Part shown: positions 34,406 to 44,458 of the stretch, piece after piece
Layout: each line of letters starts with the position of its first letter
How positions within the stretch are numbered: position 1 is the first letter of the stretch
NCBI GenBank assembly: GCA_016748015.1
Contig: JAAOMT010000602.1
Location: forward strand, 1,440,054 to 1,504,053
DNA from: Geosiphon pyriformis
Taxonomy: Eukaryota; Glomeromycota; Glomeromycetes; Archaeosporales; Geosiphonaceae
Reading direction: 5' to 3'
Length of the DNA: 64,000 nt
Notes under the pieces: generated by a model
The model's database searches: none
Seen by the model: only the letters and a program-made list of their open reading frames with translations
What the model was told of the DNA's origin: nothing
Made by a program: the position numbers and the translations under genes

Positions 34406-35559
34406 AAAAAAAATTAATTACTTAATTAATTAAATTAATATTATGTAACTATATTTACAAAAACTTTATTACTTATATTAATAAAAAACAAATATTTAAT
34501 TTTTAAACCAAAATTAAATTTTTAATTTTTTTTTATTCTCAATAAATATACTACTTTCTTTAAAAAATGATCTAATAATTTTTAAATAATAAATAATATT
34601 AATTTATTATTAAGTAATAAATTATTTTTTTTATATTTGTTTAAAGTTTTAAATTAAATAATTAAATTCTATTTTTGTAACTTATAATTAATTTATACAC
34701 AAAATCAATTAAACAAAAAATAACCAACTTAATATTTACAAAAACTATTTTAATTTTAACAAATTAAAACTTAAACACAAAATTCTTAATTAAAAACTAA
34801 ATACAAATTCATATTATTGAAATTTAAACTTAAAAATTAGAATACAGTAAATATTGACAAATTATATTAGTTAAAAATTTTTAAAAATTAAAATATCAAA
34901 TTAAAAAATTTAAGCTATATATAAAACTATGATTAAAAACTCTATTTTATTACAATATATACACAAAATATTTAAATAATATTTATTATAAAGTTTTTTT
35001 AAATTATAATAAGTAATTTTTTATATAAAGTTTTTATTATATATATATATACAAACTTGTTATATTCTTATTAATATTTAATAACTATGTATAAATTAAA
35101 ATATTAAACCAAAATAATAAAATATTAATTAATATTATTAATATATAAATAATTTATAATATTAAAATTAAAATGAATTTTTTATAAAATATATTAAACT
35201 ATATTGTTTATTAATTTAATAAAGTAATATATATTACTAAAAACAATCTTGCTATTTACAGCCAAAAACTTTTTTTTAATATTAAGCAGTAGTATTAAAC
35301 TAAAAAAATAGTTTAGACTATTAATTTATTGGTTTATTTATTATTAAAAATAGCAAAATATTTTTTTATCTTTAATTATTTTTATAAAATATTTTATTAT
35401 TAATTATATTAACTATATAATAATGTTTTATTTAACAACTATTATAAAAATTAAACATAATTAAAGTTAAATTTGCTTAACAAATTTTTAGAACTGTTTA
35501 ATTATTTAAATAAATTGTAACTCTATAAATATTAAAATATACTTAAGAGCTAATACTAT
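34406..35559. other. AT-rich desert
   Basis: AT-rich, no recognisable feature apart from a (TA)n stretch at about 35040-35051. It may be decayed transposon DNA like the next block. Confidence 0.5.
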
Positions 35560-36150
35560 AAGTTATAATTCAATTAAAATAAAAAATAGTAAATTATAAA
35601 CTTTTATATTCATATCTATATCCAAATTAAAAAAATAAGCTGTTATATTATTATTAATATTAAATAAACCAAAATTTTTAACTAAATTATTTATAAAAAT
35701 TGTAATTTTAAGCAAACATAAGTTTTTTAAATTAGAATAAACAATATTTAAATTATTTATACCTAATATATTTATTATAAATAACAGTTGAAAAAATTGC
35801 AAATAATTTTTAACCAAATTATTAACAATAATAAAGTCTAAAATTAATAAAAACCAAAAAAAAACAAAGTTTCTAAAATTCAATTGTTTTTAATAACAAT
35901 TTTTTTTAATTAAAACATTTATTATAACTATTTAGAAATTAATTAACAAAAACTATACTGAAATATTTAAAAGATTTGACTATTTTAAAATACTTAAAAT
36001 AACTTAAAACTTTTAAGACAAAAATATTATATTTAAAACAAAATATATTAAATATATAAACTATTAAAAAAACTTTATTGTATAAAAAAATTCTGGTAAT
36101 ATTAGCTAAATTATTGTTCAGAAAATTAATTTTTAATTTAACCAAAAACT
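35560..36150 (-). pseudogene. Ultra-decayed LINE ORF2 fragment (RNase H region)
   Basis: On the minus strand, 36145-35939 and 35883-35563 still spell a LINE RNase H region in order. 'FKYFKIVKSFKYFSIVF' corresponds to 'LYFDSVKSLKRFGVAF'; 'NFRNFVFFWFLLILDFI' to 'DWKTFCCWKRLDLRGLV'; 'NITAYFFNLDIDMNIKV' to 'GAAAYFPVLDKSIGVTV'; and 'YNLLFFILIEL' to 'RGLLSSTIAEL'. Nearly every Gly, Ala, Arg and Trp has drifted to Asn, Ile, Lys, Phe or Leu, as expected when G and C are replaced by A and T. The predicted 'membrane-like' hydrophobicity is a by-product of this drift. Confidence 0.65.
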
Positions 36151-36889
36151 AAAGTGGATTTTAAAAAACTCAACTTAAAATTTATAAATTTAATAATTTA
36201 TATTTAAAAAGTCTGTTAAAAATATCATTTATATTAATAAAGTTTATAATCAATATTATTTTCTTTTTTACTTAAACTTAATTAAAAAATTTCAAATAAT
36301 AAAAGAATAAATAATAAATAATTTTACTTAAAAAATCTTAAAACAAATTAGTTTTTAACTTTAAACTTTTTTTAATTAAACAATTTTATATTTTATAAAT
36401 ATTTTCGTTAATAAAACTAAATTGATTTTATAATTAATAATAGATTAATTAACAGTTAAAACCAAATACAAGAATTATTTATTAAAAATAATTTTTTACA
36501 AAACTATTAAAGAAAAAACTTTATATCTAAGTTTATTTTTTTTAAACTAAAATTAGAAATAATTTTAGTCAACAAATAAATATTTAGATATTAATAAGAT
36601 TTATTAATCTTAGCAATAAAAATTAAAAAATTACTTATATTTAATAAAATATTCCTAATTTTAGTATTACAATAGTCTTATTTAAAATAATTATTATATT
36701 ATTAATCTTAAAAAACTTATTAGCAATATTCAAAATATTTTGTATAATTATATAATTATTATTAATTTTTGCCACAAATTTAGAGTCGACTTAGTAGCTA
36801 AAAAAAATTCATACTATTTATTTTACATAAAAAAAAGTTATACAAAATTTTTTATAAAAAAAAAAATTTTTATTTTAATTTAAATTATT
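36151..36889. other. AT-rich desert
   Basis: AT-rich DNA, probably more of the decayed LINE or its neighbours. I see no further feature I can support. Confidence 0.5.
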
Positions 36890-37506
36890 ATTACAAATTA
36901 GAATAATAAGATAGAATTAATCAAAGGAAATTCAACTTTAAAGAGCAAATTGAATAAGTATAGATTCAATATGCAAGATTAATTTTATAAAATATCTCAG
37001 TTGCTATTTTTTTCAAAAGATAATTGAAGAATCTAAAGATAGAAAAATAATTTATACTGTTAACAAATAATAACACATTAGTATAATTCTATATCTTATG
37101 TCAACATTTTTAAAATTCAATATCAAATATCAAATATATTTTTTAGTCATGTTTTATTCAATAATTTTCAAATATTACAATTATATAAGTTAGGAAAAAA
37201 GTAAGTAAATGCCAATAAGTAATTTGTTATTCTAAGATGTTTAGATACTTAAAGATAAAAAAAAAAATAAGTAATATAAAAAGGATTAATATAATAATTA
37301 TTATTTTATTTATTCTTAATTATTTGTTATATTAATTATTTGTTATATTGATTATTTATTACATTGATACTTTTTACAGCTAAAAAACTTATCACTTATA
37401 TAGCTATTAAAAGTAATTAACAATTAAATTTATAACTAGGTAAATAATTACTATTCAAAAATAGAGTAACTAATTATATAATATTAGTGGCTAATACATG
37501 TAATAA
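36890..37506. other. Non-coding block with 16-bp triple repeat
   Basis: This block has a slightly different texture from the desert (less homopolymer). It contains a TATA-like ATATAAAAAGG (about 37275) followed by three 16-bp units of the type AATTATTTGTTATATT at 37318-37365, the first two identical and the third with three changes. It could be an LTR or promoter region of an unrecognised element, perhaps of G2, but I found no partner copy in the window. Confidence 0.35.
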
Positions 37507-38076
37507 TTAATAAAAACTATGAGTTTTAACCATAATATTATTTTTTCCAAAAAAATTAAGCTTTAATAAAATCAAGCTATTTATGAGATAATCTATTTGA
37601 AGAGTTTTATCTAACTTAAAGCTAACTAGTTTGTTGAAGTTTTTTGTGGATAAAATATATAATACTTGAAATAAAATAAGTTTTGTATTTAAGAAACCAA
37701 ATTTTTGTATAAGAGTTTTGGCTTTTTTTGTAATAGTTAAAACTCTTGGAACATTTAATTGTATAATGTCCAAAATTTCTATTTGTATTTTTGAAGTTGT
37801 TTTCTTTATGAGTTTCATGTTTTCTATAAATTTATTAAAGCAATTATAGAGTTTTAATTGTTTTTTATATGACAAATTTTTGTTTATAGACAAAATTTTT
37901 TGAATTGTTTTTCCAATTATACTAAAAGATAAGAATATTATCACTGTTATACTTTTTAACAAATACTTATTTATTTTGTTACCAATTTTTTTTCTTTTGG
38001 TAGTGGTTTTCTTTGGTTTGATAACAGTATGAATTCTACTATTATCAGTTATAGTGGTTTGTTTTCTAATAGTCAA
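37507..38076 (-). CDS. Hypothetical ORF, 189 codons, unrecognised
   Basis: An uninterrupted minus-strand frame from ATG (38076) to TAG (37507). The predicted product is strongly basic and Lys/Ile/Leu-rich, with a Thr/Lys-rich N-terminus ('KPKKTTTKRKKIGNKINK') followed by a likely helical body. I do not recognise a family. It lies just downstream, in the same orientation, of decayed integrase sequence of element G2, so it may be a trailing ORF of that element or chance openness in AT-rich DNA. The absence of any stop over 189 codons is unusual for this region, where frames are normally broken. Confidence 0.35.
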   Translation of the reverse strand: MTIRKQTTITDNSRIHTVIKPKKTTTKRKKIGNKINKYLLKSITVIIFLSFSIIGKTIQKILSINKNLSYKKQLKLYNCFNKFIENMKLIKKTTSKIQIEILDIIQLNVPRVLTITKKAKTLIQKFGFLNTKLILFQVLYILSTKNFNKLVSFKLDKTLQIDYLINSLILLKLNFFGKNNIMVKTHSFY

Positions 38077-38799
38077 AGTAGTATTTGGATAATTTTTGAT
38101 TTAATACTCATAGAGAATATAGAAAGTGTTTTGAATATTTTAATTCAGAAAATAATTGTTTATATTAATTGAAGATACCTCTGTTTTAGAAATAATGTAT
38201 TTATTTATATCTAATTTTTGTTGATTATTTAGACTGGTATTATTAAAACAAGTAATCAATTAGATTGTTTGTAATATTTATTGAATCATATATTATGAAC
38301 AAGACAATTATTGAAGATTGTTTTATATTAATTTTGTAGAATATATGAACTATTGTTCAAAATTTTGTTGACTATAAAGAATTTTTTTTACTGGCTAGAG
38401 AATTTATTGCCATAAATATTGTTTTTGTCTAAGTAATATTCCAAAACTAAGTTACCAATACTTAAAGAAAATGTTTTATAGATTTTCTTTTTATTAAGTT
38501 TTTCTTAGAACTGTTTTATTTTTTTAAAAACAATTATTTGTGTCTTTACCAAAAAGTCAAGAATAATACTAAGTTTTTTTTGTATAATTTCTTATTGTAA
38601 TTTCTTCAAAGAGTATTATTTTAATATTAGTTTTTATTGGTAGAATTGTTATTTATCTATAGAGCAGATAAAAGAGTTTATAACTTATTATGTCATAATT
38701 TACAGTTTTATAAGCAAACAAAACTAAAGGCACTATTTTGTTTCATAAGTTTGTTTATTTATTGGTTTTGGTTAAGGTTTCATATAGTATTTAGTTAAA

Positions 38800-39340
38800 A
38801 CATTTTATTAAACTATTGGTTTAAGAGTAATAAAGAAAAGAAAGTTTATGATATATTCCTATTTTTTTACAAAGTTTTTCAATTAGTGTACTGAAAAAAG
38901 CTTTTTTTCTATCAGATAAAATATCTTTATAAATAAAATTGGCTATTAAAACTGCTGTTTGATCTAAAATGGGTCTTGCTTCTATCCACTTTATAAAATA
39001 ATTAGTAGCTGTGATAATATATCTGTTGCTATTAAGAGTTACTATTAAAGATTTAACAACATCTATATCATTTCTGTTAAATAGTTAATCAACAGAGATT
39101 AGATGAATATTTTCTTTGTAATTGGGGGGTTTTTTTTTGACAAGTATTACAGATTTTAATGTATTCAACAATGTATTTTTCCAAGATAAACCAATAATAA
39201 TGAGCTAAAATTTTCTGAATTGTTTTTGTTTTTTTAAAATATTCAGCTAATAGATTAGTGTGTATATTGTAAATTACAATTTCACTTTTTTTAAATCTGA
39301 TGACTTTTTAAAAATGATTAGAATTTTTTCTGTTTTTTTA
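38800..39340 (-). pseudogene. Integrase relic of G2
   Basis: Minus-strand text shows an H2C2-type region 'ILAHYYWFILEKYIVEYIKICNTCQK' in pieces (about 39250-39140) and core pieces 'FIKWIEARPILDQTAVLIANFIYKDI' and 'IEKLCKKIGIYHKLSFLYYS' (about 38995-38830), which are standard in Gypsy integrases. Several Gln and Trp positions are stops, and the second zinc-binding His has become Tyr. Not functional. Confidence 0.75.
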
Positions 39341-39576
39341 TATAACTAGTTTTGATGGATTAAATAAAAATTGAATTGTTTACATAAATGTTCTTTTTAT
39401 TGTTAATTGTATTCCAGTAAGTATTGTTCTTTACCCAAAAATTCTATTAGTATAAAATAGTTGTTCAAGTCTATTATTATGTTTATTTTAAAGGAAGTTA
39501 TTAATAATTAGGTTGGTTTGGTTTGTGAAAATTGTACTATTACTAGATGGTAAGTTTAGAAAAAACATTAGGATTT

Positions 39577-40425
39577 TTATTCATAGAAAGTTAGGAATTT
39601 TAATAAGGATATAAAGTAGCCAATTAGAAATAAACATACTAAAAAAAGAGGAATTTCAGAATTCCTCTTAAAAAATTATAAGATTCTAAGAAGTCCAAAA
39701 TTTCTGGCTAGAAGAATTAAAAAAATCCAAAAAATCTCATATAACATTAATTATGTATATATAGCAAAAATATTAAAAGCAGAAAAAAAGAATTCAGTTC
39801 AGAATTAATACTAACAATCAATTTATTATTCAATACTCTTCCTTTCAAAAAATAGTTTTTATAACTTAAAATGAAATTAAATTACATATCAATAAAAATC
39901 CATTTTTATCTGAATTCAAGTCATTATCACTTGATTAAAAAATATAAAAAATCACTTTTACTCTATTAAATACTTTATGTTGATAGACTTTAATACTTAA
40001 CTATACTAAATTAAAAGCTCTTAATTATGAGTATTGATGAGATACTAATTTTATTGTTTTTTCTTATTTTTTTTTGTTTTTTTTTGTTTTATTTTTTTGT
40101 TGTTTACTAACTGATTAAAAGATTAATATATGGAGTTATTAACATTAAAAAGTATTGGTAAAAAATCTAGGAAACAAATATAGAAATTCGAAAATTGAGA
40201 ATAGCTTACCAAGAAAAATTAGCCATTAAACTAAGAAAAAAATTCACAAAATAAACTTTTAGAAGGGTATGAAAACAGTTATTAAATCTCTGTTTATTAT
40301 ACAAAAGACTTTATTAAAACTTTCAAATTACCAAAACCTTTAGATATTACTAATTGTACCAGCTATTAAATACCAAGTTATGGATTTGTTATTTGTATTA
40401 ATATTTCAAATAATTACCTATAACA
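39577..40425 (+). repeat. A-family LTR inserted in G2
   Basis: An LTR of about 850 bp in plus orientation. The start is decayed ('TTATTCATAGAAAG' for TTACTCATAAAA), followed by GTAGCCAATTAGAAATA, U3 blocks with GGAATTTCAGAATTCCTC, a TATA box at about 39755-39763, the T-rich tract, and the end ACCTATAACA at 40425. It separates the RNase H and integrase relics of G2, which read on collinearly on either side. I could not find a clean target duplication, probably because the left end has decayed. Confidence 0.75.
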
Positions 40426-40593
40426 GTGTTTTGTAATTTGTTTCTTTGTAATATTAAATGTTATAGTTGAATTCATCCAAGTGAAGTATTTAGTAAGTTA
40501 TCTATTTATGTACCAGCTTTTTTTTGTTGTATAGCCAAACCAAAACTTAGTAATCTATTATTACTAAAAACTTTACACCAAAAAATATTTGTC

Positions 40594-41620
40594 TTAGTAA
40601 CTAATAGTCCAAACTACTAATAAGTATTCTTGTTTAGTAACTAAATAATTCTGTTTTACTGGTAAAAATGTTTTATTAATATATGCTATAGCATGTTTTT
40701 TGTCTTTTTTATATTTTTGTGAAAAAACAGCATCAAGTTTATAGTCAAATATATTAGTATAAAAGATAAAAAATTGATTCAGATTAGGTTGCATAAGAAT
40801 AAATTCTGTAATCAATTTTTTTTTTAATGGTTTAAATACTTTTTATTGATATTTATTTCAGCAGTAATTAATATTTTTTTTAAGTAGCTGATTAAAAAAT
40901 AAAACAATTTAGAGAAATTTTTGACAAATTTTTGATAATAGGAGACCAAATCAAGAAAAAAATATAGTTTATGAACATTTATTGGTTGCTTAATGTTTTG
41001 GACTTTTTTAATCTTGGCTGGATTAGAAAAAATTTTATTTTTTGTGATAAAATAACTGAAAAACTATGTGAATTATTGTCCAAAAAAAAATCTGATTGAA
41101 TTAATCTTAAGACCAACATTTTTAAGAAGATCAAAAACTTTTTGCAAATATTTAAGATATACATTTCAGATTTTTGAGTATATCATTATATTATTTAAGT
41201 AAATTAAAACAAAATTTTTTTTAACTAATTTGAATATTTTGTTTATCAAGTATTAAAAGGTAAAAGAAGCATTAATAAGACCAAAAGACATAACTGTGAA
41301 TTCATAAATGCCATATTTAATAATAAAAGCAGTTTTTTTTCTGCTTTCTAAATTCATTTCTACTTGCCAAAATCCAATAGTTAACTCAATAGTTGAGAAA
41401 AAAGCAGTACTATTAAACTTATTTAGCATTGCATCAATCTTAAAAAGTAGATATATGTCTCTTTTAGTAATAGTATTTAATTAGCAGTTATTAATATAAA
41501 AGCAAAGAATTCTATCTTTTTTGGATATCTTTATAATTGAAAAGACCTATTTACTTTTAATTTCTTGTATAAATCTAAGATTTTTTATTTGGTTTATTTT
41601 TTTTTTGATAAACTTATTAT
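40594..41620 (-). pseudogene. RT and RNase H relic of G2
   Basis: RT blocks on the minus strand read 'TKRDIYLLFKIDAMLNKF', 'FFSTIELTIGFWQVEMN', 'KKTAFIIKYGIYEFTVMS' and 'FGLINASFTF', typical of Gypsy RT; the catalytic box is YLNN in place of YLDD. The RNase H block 40815-40594 reads 'FIFYTNIFDYKLDAVFSQK' and 'HAIAYINKTFLPVKQNY', with catalytic Asp changed to Asn in YTN. All of these changes are G-to-A type. Confidence 0.8.
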
Positions 41621-41899
41621 TGTAATGATTGAATTAATAGAGCTTCAAATAGATAATATAAATTTCTTTAATAGTGATAATATATTGTATTATATAGATA
41701 TATTTAAGAGCATTATTTTTTGAAATAACTGGACTGTTTCTAGCCAACAGATTTTCAATGTCTATCTTTCTTTTTTCTGAAAAGAGTTTTTTTTGCTTTA
41801 TTATTAATGACTATATCTTTGATAGTTTATTCTTTAAAAACTTTTGTATTTTTTGTATTTTTTCTTTTGATATTAAGCTAATAGATTCTCAATCTTTGT

Positions 41900-42660
41900 A
41901 ATAGATCAAACAGGATTTGTATTCATCACTAGGGGAATACAAAGATTTATTACACTAATATTAGACATAAAAACCATGTCACTAATAATTATATTTGGCT
42001 TTCTTGCCAGATTTCTGGTCAAAGATTCTTTTAAGTATATTATAATAAGACCAACAAATTATTTTGTTATTTACAATAATCTCTTTTTTATTTGTTTTGA
42101 CATTATTTAATAGCTTGCTATTGTTAATTAAGATAGTATAAACAAGTTTAGCAGTTTTTTTTTGTTCTTTTTTTTCATCACTTTTTTTATTATTTGATTC
42201 ATTTAATTGTTTTTTTTCTGAGTTTTGCTTGAGTACTAAAGGAGTTGTCCAATAGTGACACTTAACTATAATGGGTTTTTCATTACATCTAATAATTAGT
42301 TCACATAGCTTATAGTTAAGTAAAATTTTGGCTTTCTTAAGTCATTTATTGCCAACAATTATGGTATACTCTTTGGCTTTAAATACTTCCATGTTAATTT
42401 TAATGTTAATATCATTAATACAGATAAAAACAGCTTTGGTAATACCAAGTTTTTTTTTTGTCATCATGCACATTGGTTATAGATTTGGTTGAGAATTTGT
42501 CTATTTTTCTGCCAATAGCTTCAAAAAAGTATTTGGCAATAACACTAACAGATAATTTACTGTCTAAGATCAAGTTAATAAAGTAACTAGCCACTTGTGC
42601 TTTATAAATCAAAGGAGTAATATTGCTATTATTAGCAAGTTCAATATGGTAAGGACACTT
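41900..42660 (-). pseudogene. Protease and linker relic of G2
   Basis: The aspartic protease site reads 'INLILDSKLSVSVIA' (about 42575-42531), with Lys where DSG is expected. Downstream text includes 'AKEYTIIVGNKWLKKAK' and 'KPIIVKCHYWTTP', then 'CNKSLYSPSDEYKSCLIYYKD' in pieces, a Cys-bearing linker that I recall from related Rhizophagus elements. Broken by stops. Confidence 0.7.
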
Positions 42661-43129
42661 GTTGGTTTTTGGTATTTTTTTTAAAAATTAAGGATTTGTG
42701 AAGATTTTTTTTGAACTGTAAATGGTTTATTAATTGGCCAAAGGTTATATGTGCTGGGGTTTCTATGAGATTTTTAACAACAGAATAAAAACCAGATTTT
42801 TGTACTATTTCTGAGAGTTCCAATTTTGAGAGATTTTTAAAAACTTTAGCTTTTGGTAACTTATTGTTATCAATAATTAATATGGAAGCTTTATTAAAAT
42901 CTAAGGCAAAATTAACTTTGGTTTTTTTTTTCTTGTTGAATTAGAAAAGTTGATTGCCAGTTTATCTATATTATGATCATTATCAGTTAAGTTAAAAGTG
43001 TAAAAGAAATTTTCTTCTGATTGATTTGTATTTTCACTCTTTGAAGATGTATTTATTAGTTTAAAGACTAATAAACAATAGCTTTAACAAAGAGATTTTC
43101 TCCACATAAATTAATATTAACATAATTAG

Positions 43130-43345
43130 TTCTTTGATTAAAGATATTATTATTGTTAAATTTGTTGTTTTGAGTATTATTGTTTCTAAGAGCTAGAAAA
43201 GACAATAGAGAATTGTTGCAATCTCTGAAAAAGTGTCCAGTTAATTTACAGTGATAACATATTGGTGAGCTATAATTTTGCTGTTTTTGATAAGAAAGCT
43301 GCTAAAACTGATTAAAGTATGATTCAAATCTGGATTTTTGTTATT
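43130..43345 (-). pseudogene. Gag zinc knuckle fragment of G2
   Basis: The minus-strand text 'CYHCKLTGHFFRDC' is a perfect CX2CX4HX4C knuckle of a retroelement nucleocapsid. It is directly joined at about 43345 to the truncated LTR of element A2, so the rest of G2 gag is lost. Confidence 0.8.
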
Positions 43346-43754
43346 GTTCCAATGTGGTTAAGTATCAGTTACTATTAACATGGAGTGTTGATAATAGAAA
43401 ATAGATTTGAGATAGCAAATATTTATTTTATTAGATAATTGTGATTTGAAAGGTTGCTTAGATTAAATCTAAAACTGAGAGGTCTCTAACTAAAAGATTC
43501 TACTTTTTCTATTTCTAATGCTACTGCTATATATATCTAATTGATATTCTATGAAATCACTCATATTCTTAAGTGATGTGGTATAATTTCTTAAGCAATG
43601 TGCCCTAATTTTCTAACATTGCTTCACATTGCTAAGCAATGTGTTGTGATTTTTGATATTGCTCTATATTGCTAAGCAATGTGCTTATATGCTAATCATT
43701 ACTCTCTTATTGGTCTACTATTTTTCTTATATCTGTTTTTTTTTATGAGTAACA
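43346..43754 (-). repeat. Truncated 3' LTR of element A2
   Basis: On the minus strand it starts TGTTACTCATAAAA at 43754, right after the A2 polypurine tract, and continues through a U3 with palindromic CACATTGCT/AGCAATGTG units, a TATATATA box (about 43537) and 'TTAATCTAAGCAACC'. It stops at 'GGAACAATAAC' near 43345, so the last part (R/U5 end) is missing. Flanks match other A-family LTRs but the U3 core is different. Confidence 0.8.
43625..43643. promoter_or_regulatory. 19-bp perfect palindrome in U3 of the A2 LTR
   Basis: CACATTGCTAAGCAATGTG has 9-bp arms around one central base. Partial copies follow at about 43664-43683 and precede at about 43592-43604. Its place in U3 upstream of the TATA box suggests a binding site for a dimeric transcription factor; this is inference from position and symmetry. 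Confidence 0.5.
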
Positions 43755-44133
43755 TTATTTCCTCCTTTTAATATTGAGCTCCATCGAAATTCTTATTTTG
43801 AATTATGTCAAATACTTTTTTTTCCAGTAGTGTTGTTACAGGATGGTTTTTTTGTTATATTTAATTGCTGATATCCCGCTTTAATTGCAATCAGTCTTTC
43901 GTGAGTTCCTCAATTCTATTTGTGTGATAATGTCACTGTTACACTGAAGGCTTTCTTTTTACTGTTGTGATGTAAGTTATTCTTTAATTCTTGATTGTTG
44001 TGTGTGTTTATGTACTCCTTCTCAGAGGCTGAACTGAAATCTACCCACTGTCTGGGGTCTTCTCTGAGGCTATCCTTGCAATTGCCTGATGTGTTTCTCT
44101 AATCTAGAAACACAGAATGTTAATGGTCTTTAG

Positions 44134-44153
44134 NNNNNNNNNNNNNNNNNNNN
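44134..44153. other. Assembly gap (20 N)
   Basis: A short run of unknown bases inside the solo B-family LTR; the true size is unknown. Confidence 0.99.
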
Positions 44154-44366
44154 ATTCTTTTTCATTTCTTTTTGATTTTAAAGGTTTCTTGGGATATTTA
44201 ATTTGAAAGTATGATTTAAAGTGGAGTTTGTTGGATAAAATTGGATCTATTGCTTGATAAGTTATGATTTTTATTACTTGATTGATTTTTTCCCAATATT
44301 AAAACTACTGTATATATACATGTTTGTAGTTCTACGAGAAAATACTTTCTTTTTGATATTTCAACC

Positions 44367-44458
44367 TGGTGCTTGCTGCTATCACCAGTTGGTGTTGGCT
44401 GCTATTGTGAACTAGTGCTTGCCACTATCGCGAGATGGTGTTTGCTACTATGTTAATC
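44367..44458. repeat. 23-bp tandem repeat, four units, in U3 of LTR B
   Basis: Four 23-bp units of the type TGGTGCTTGCTGCTAT followed by a variable 7-base end. On the LTR's own strand this lies upstream of the TATA box (about 44315). The related LTR at 52.8 kb has only about two units (52914-52960), so the number varies between copies. Confidence 0.8.

Larger units (their letters stand above)
38400..43345 (-). mobile_element. Ty3/Gypsy element G2 (chromovirus-like), heavily decayed
   Basis: On the minus strand, in order: Gag CCHC knuckle (about 43270), protease (about 42600-42530), a Cys-containing linker, RT (about 41570-41200), RNase H (40815-40594), then, after an inserted LTR (39577-40425), the integrase zinc region (about 39250-39130) and core (about 38990-38800). 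There is no sign of a dUTPase domain between protease and RT, so this is a different family from A1/A2/C. Protein patterns resemble Gypsy polyproteins I recall from Rhizophagus. The ends of the element are not defined. Confidence 0.75.

Noticed and set aside
35563-36145. Small hydrophobic membrane proteins on the minus strand
   Set aside because: The residue order follows the LINE RNase H region, and hydrophobicity comes from the loss of G and C in codons.
39560-40440. Target duplication around the LTR inside G2
   Set aside because: The right flank is GTGT, but no matching bases are found at the decayed left end, so I make no claim.
43560-43694. rho-independent terminator or small RNA hairpin
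   Set aside because: The palindromes sit in U3 of an LTR upstream of a TATA box and are followed by no T run of the right kind; the genome is eukaryotic.
44367-44458. CRISPR-like array
   Set aside because: Direct 23-bp units without spacers, inside an LTR of a eukaryotic retroelement; no cas genes.
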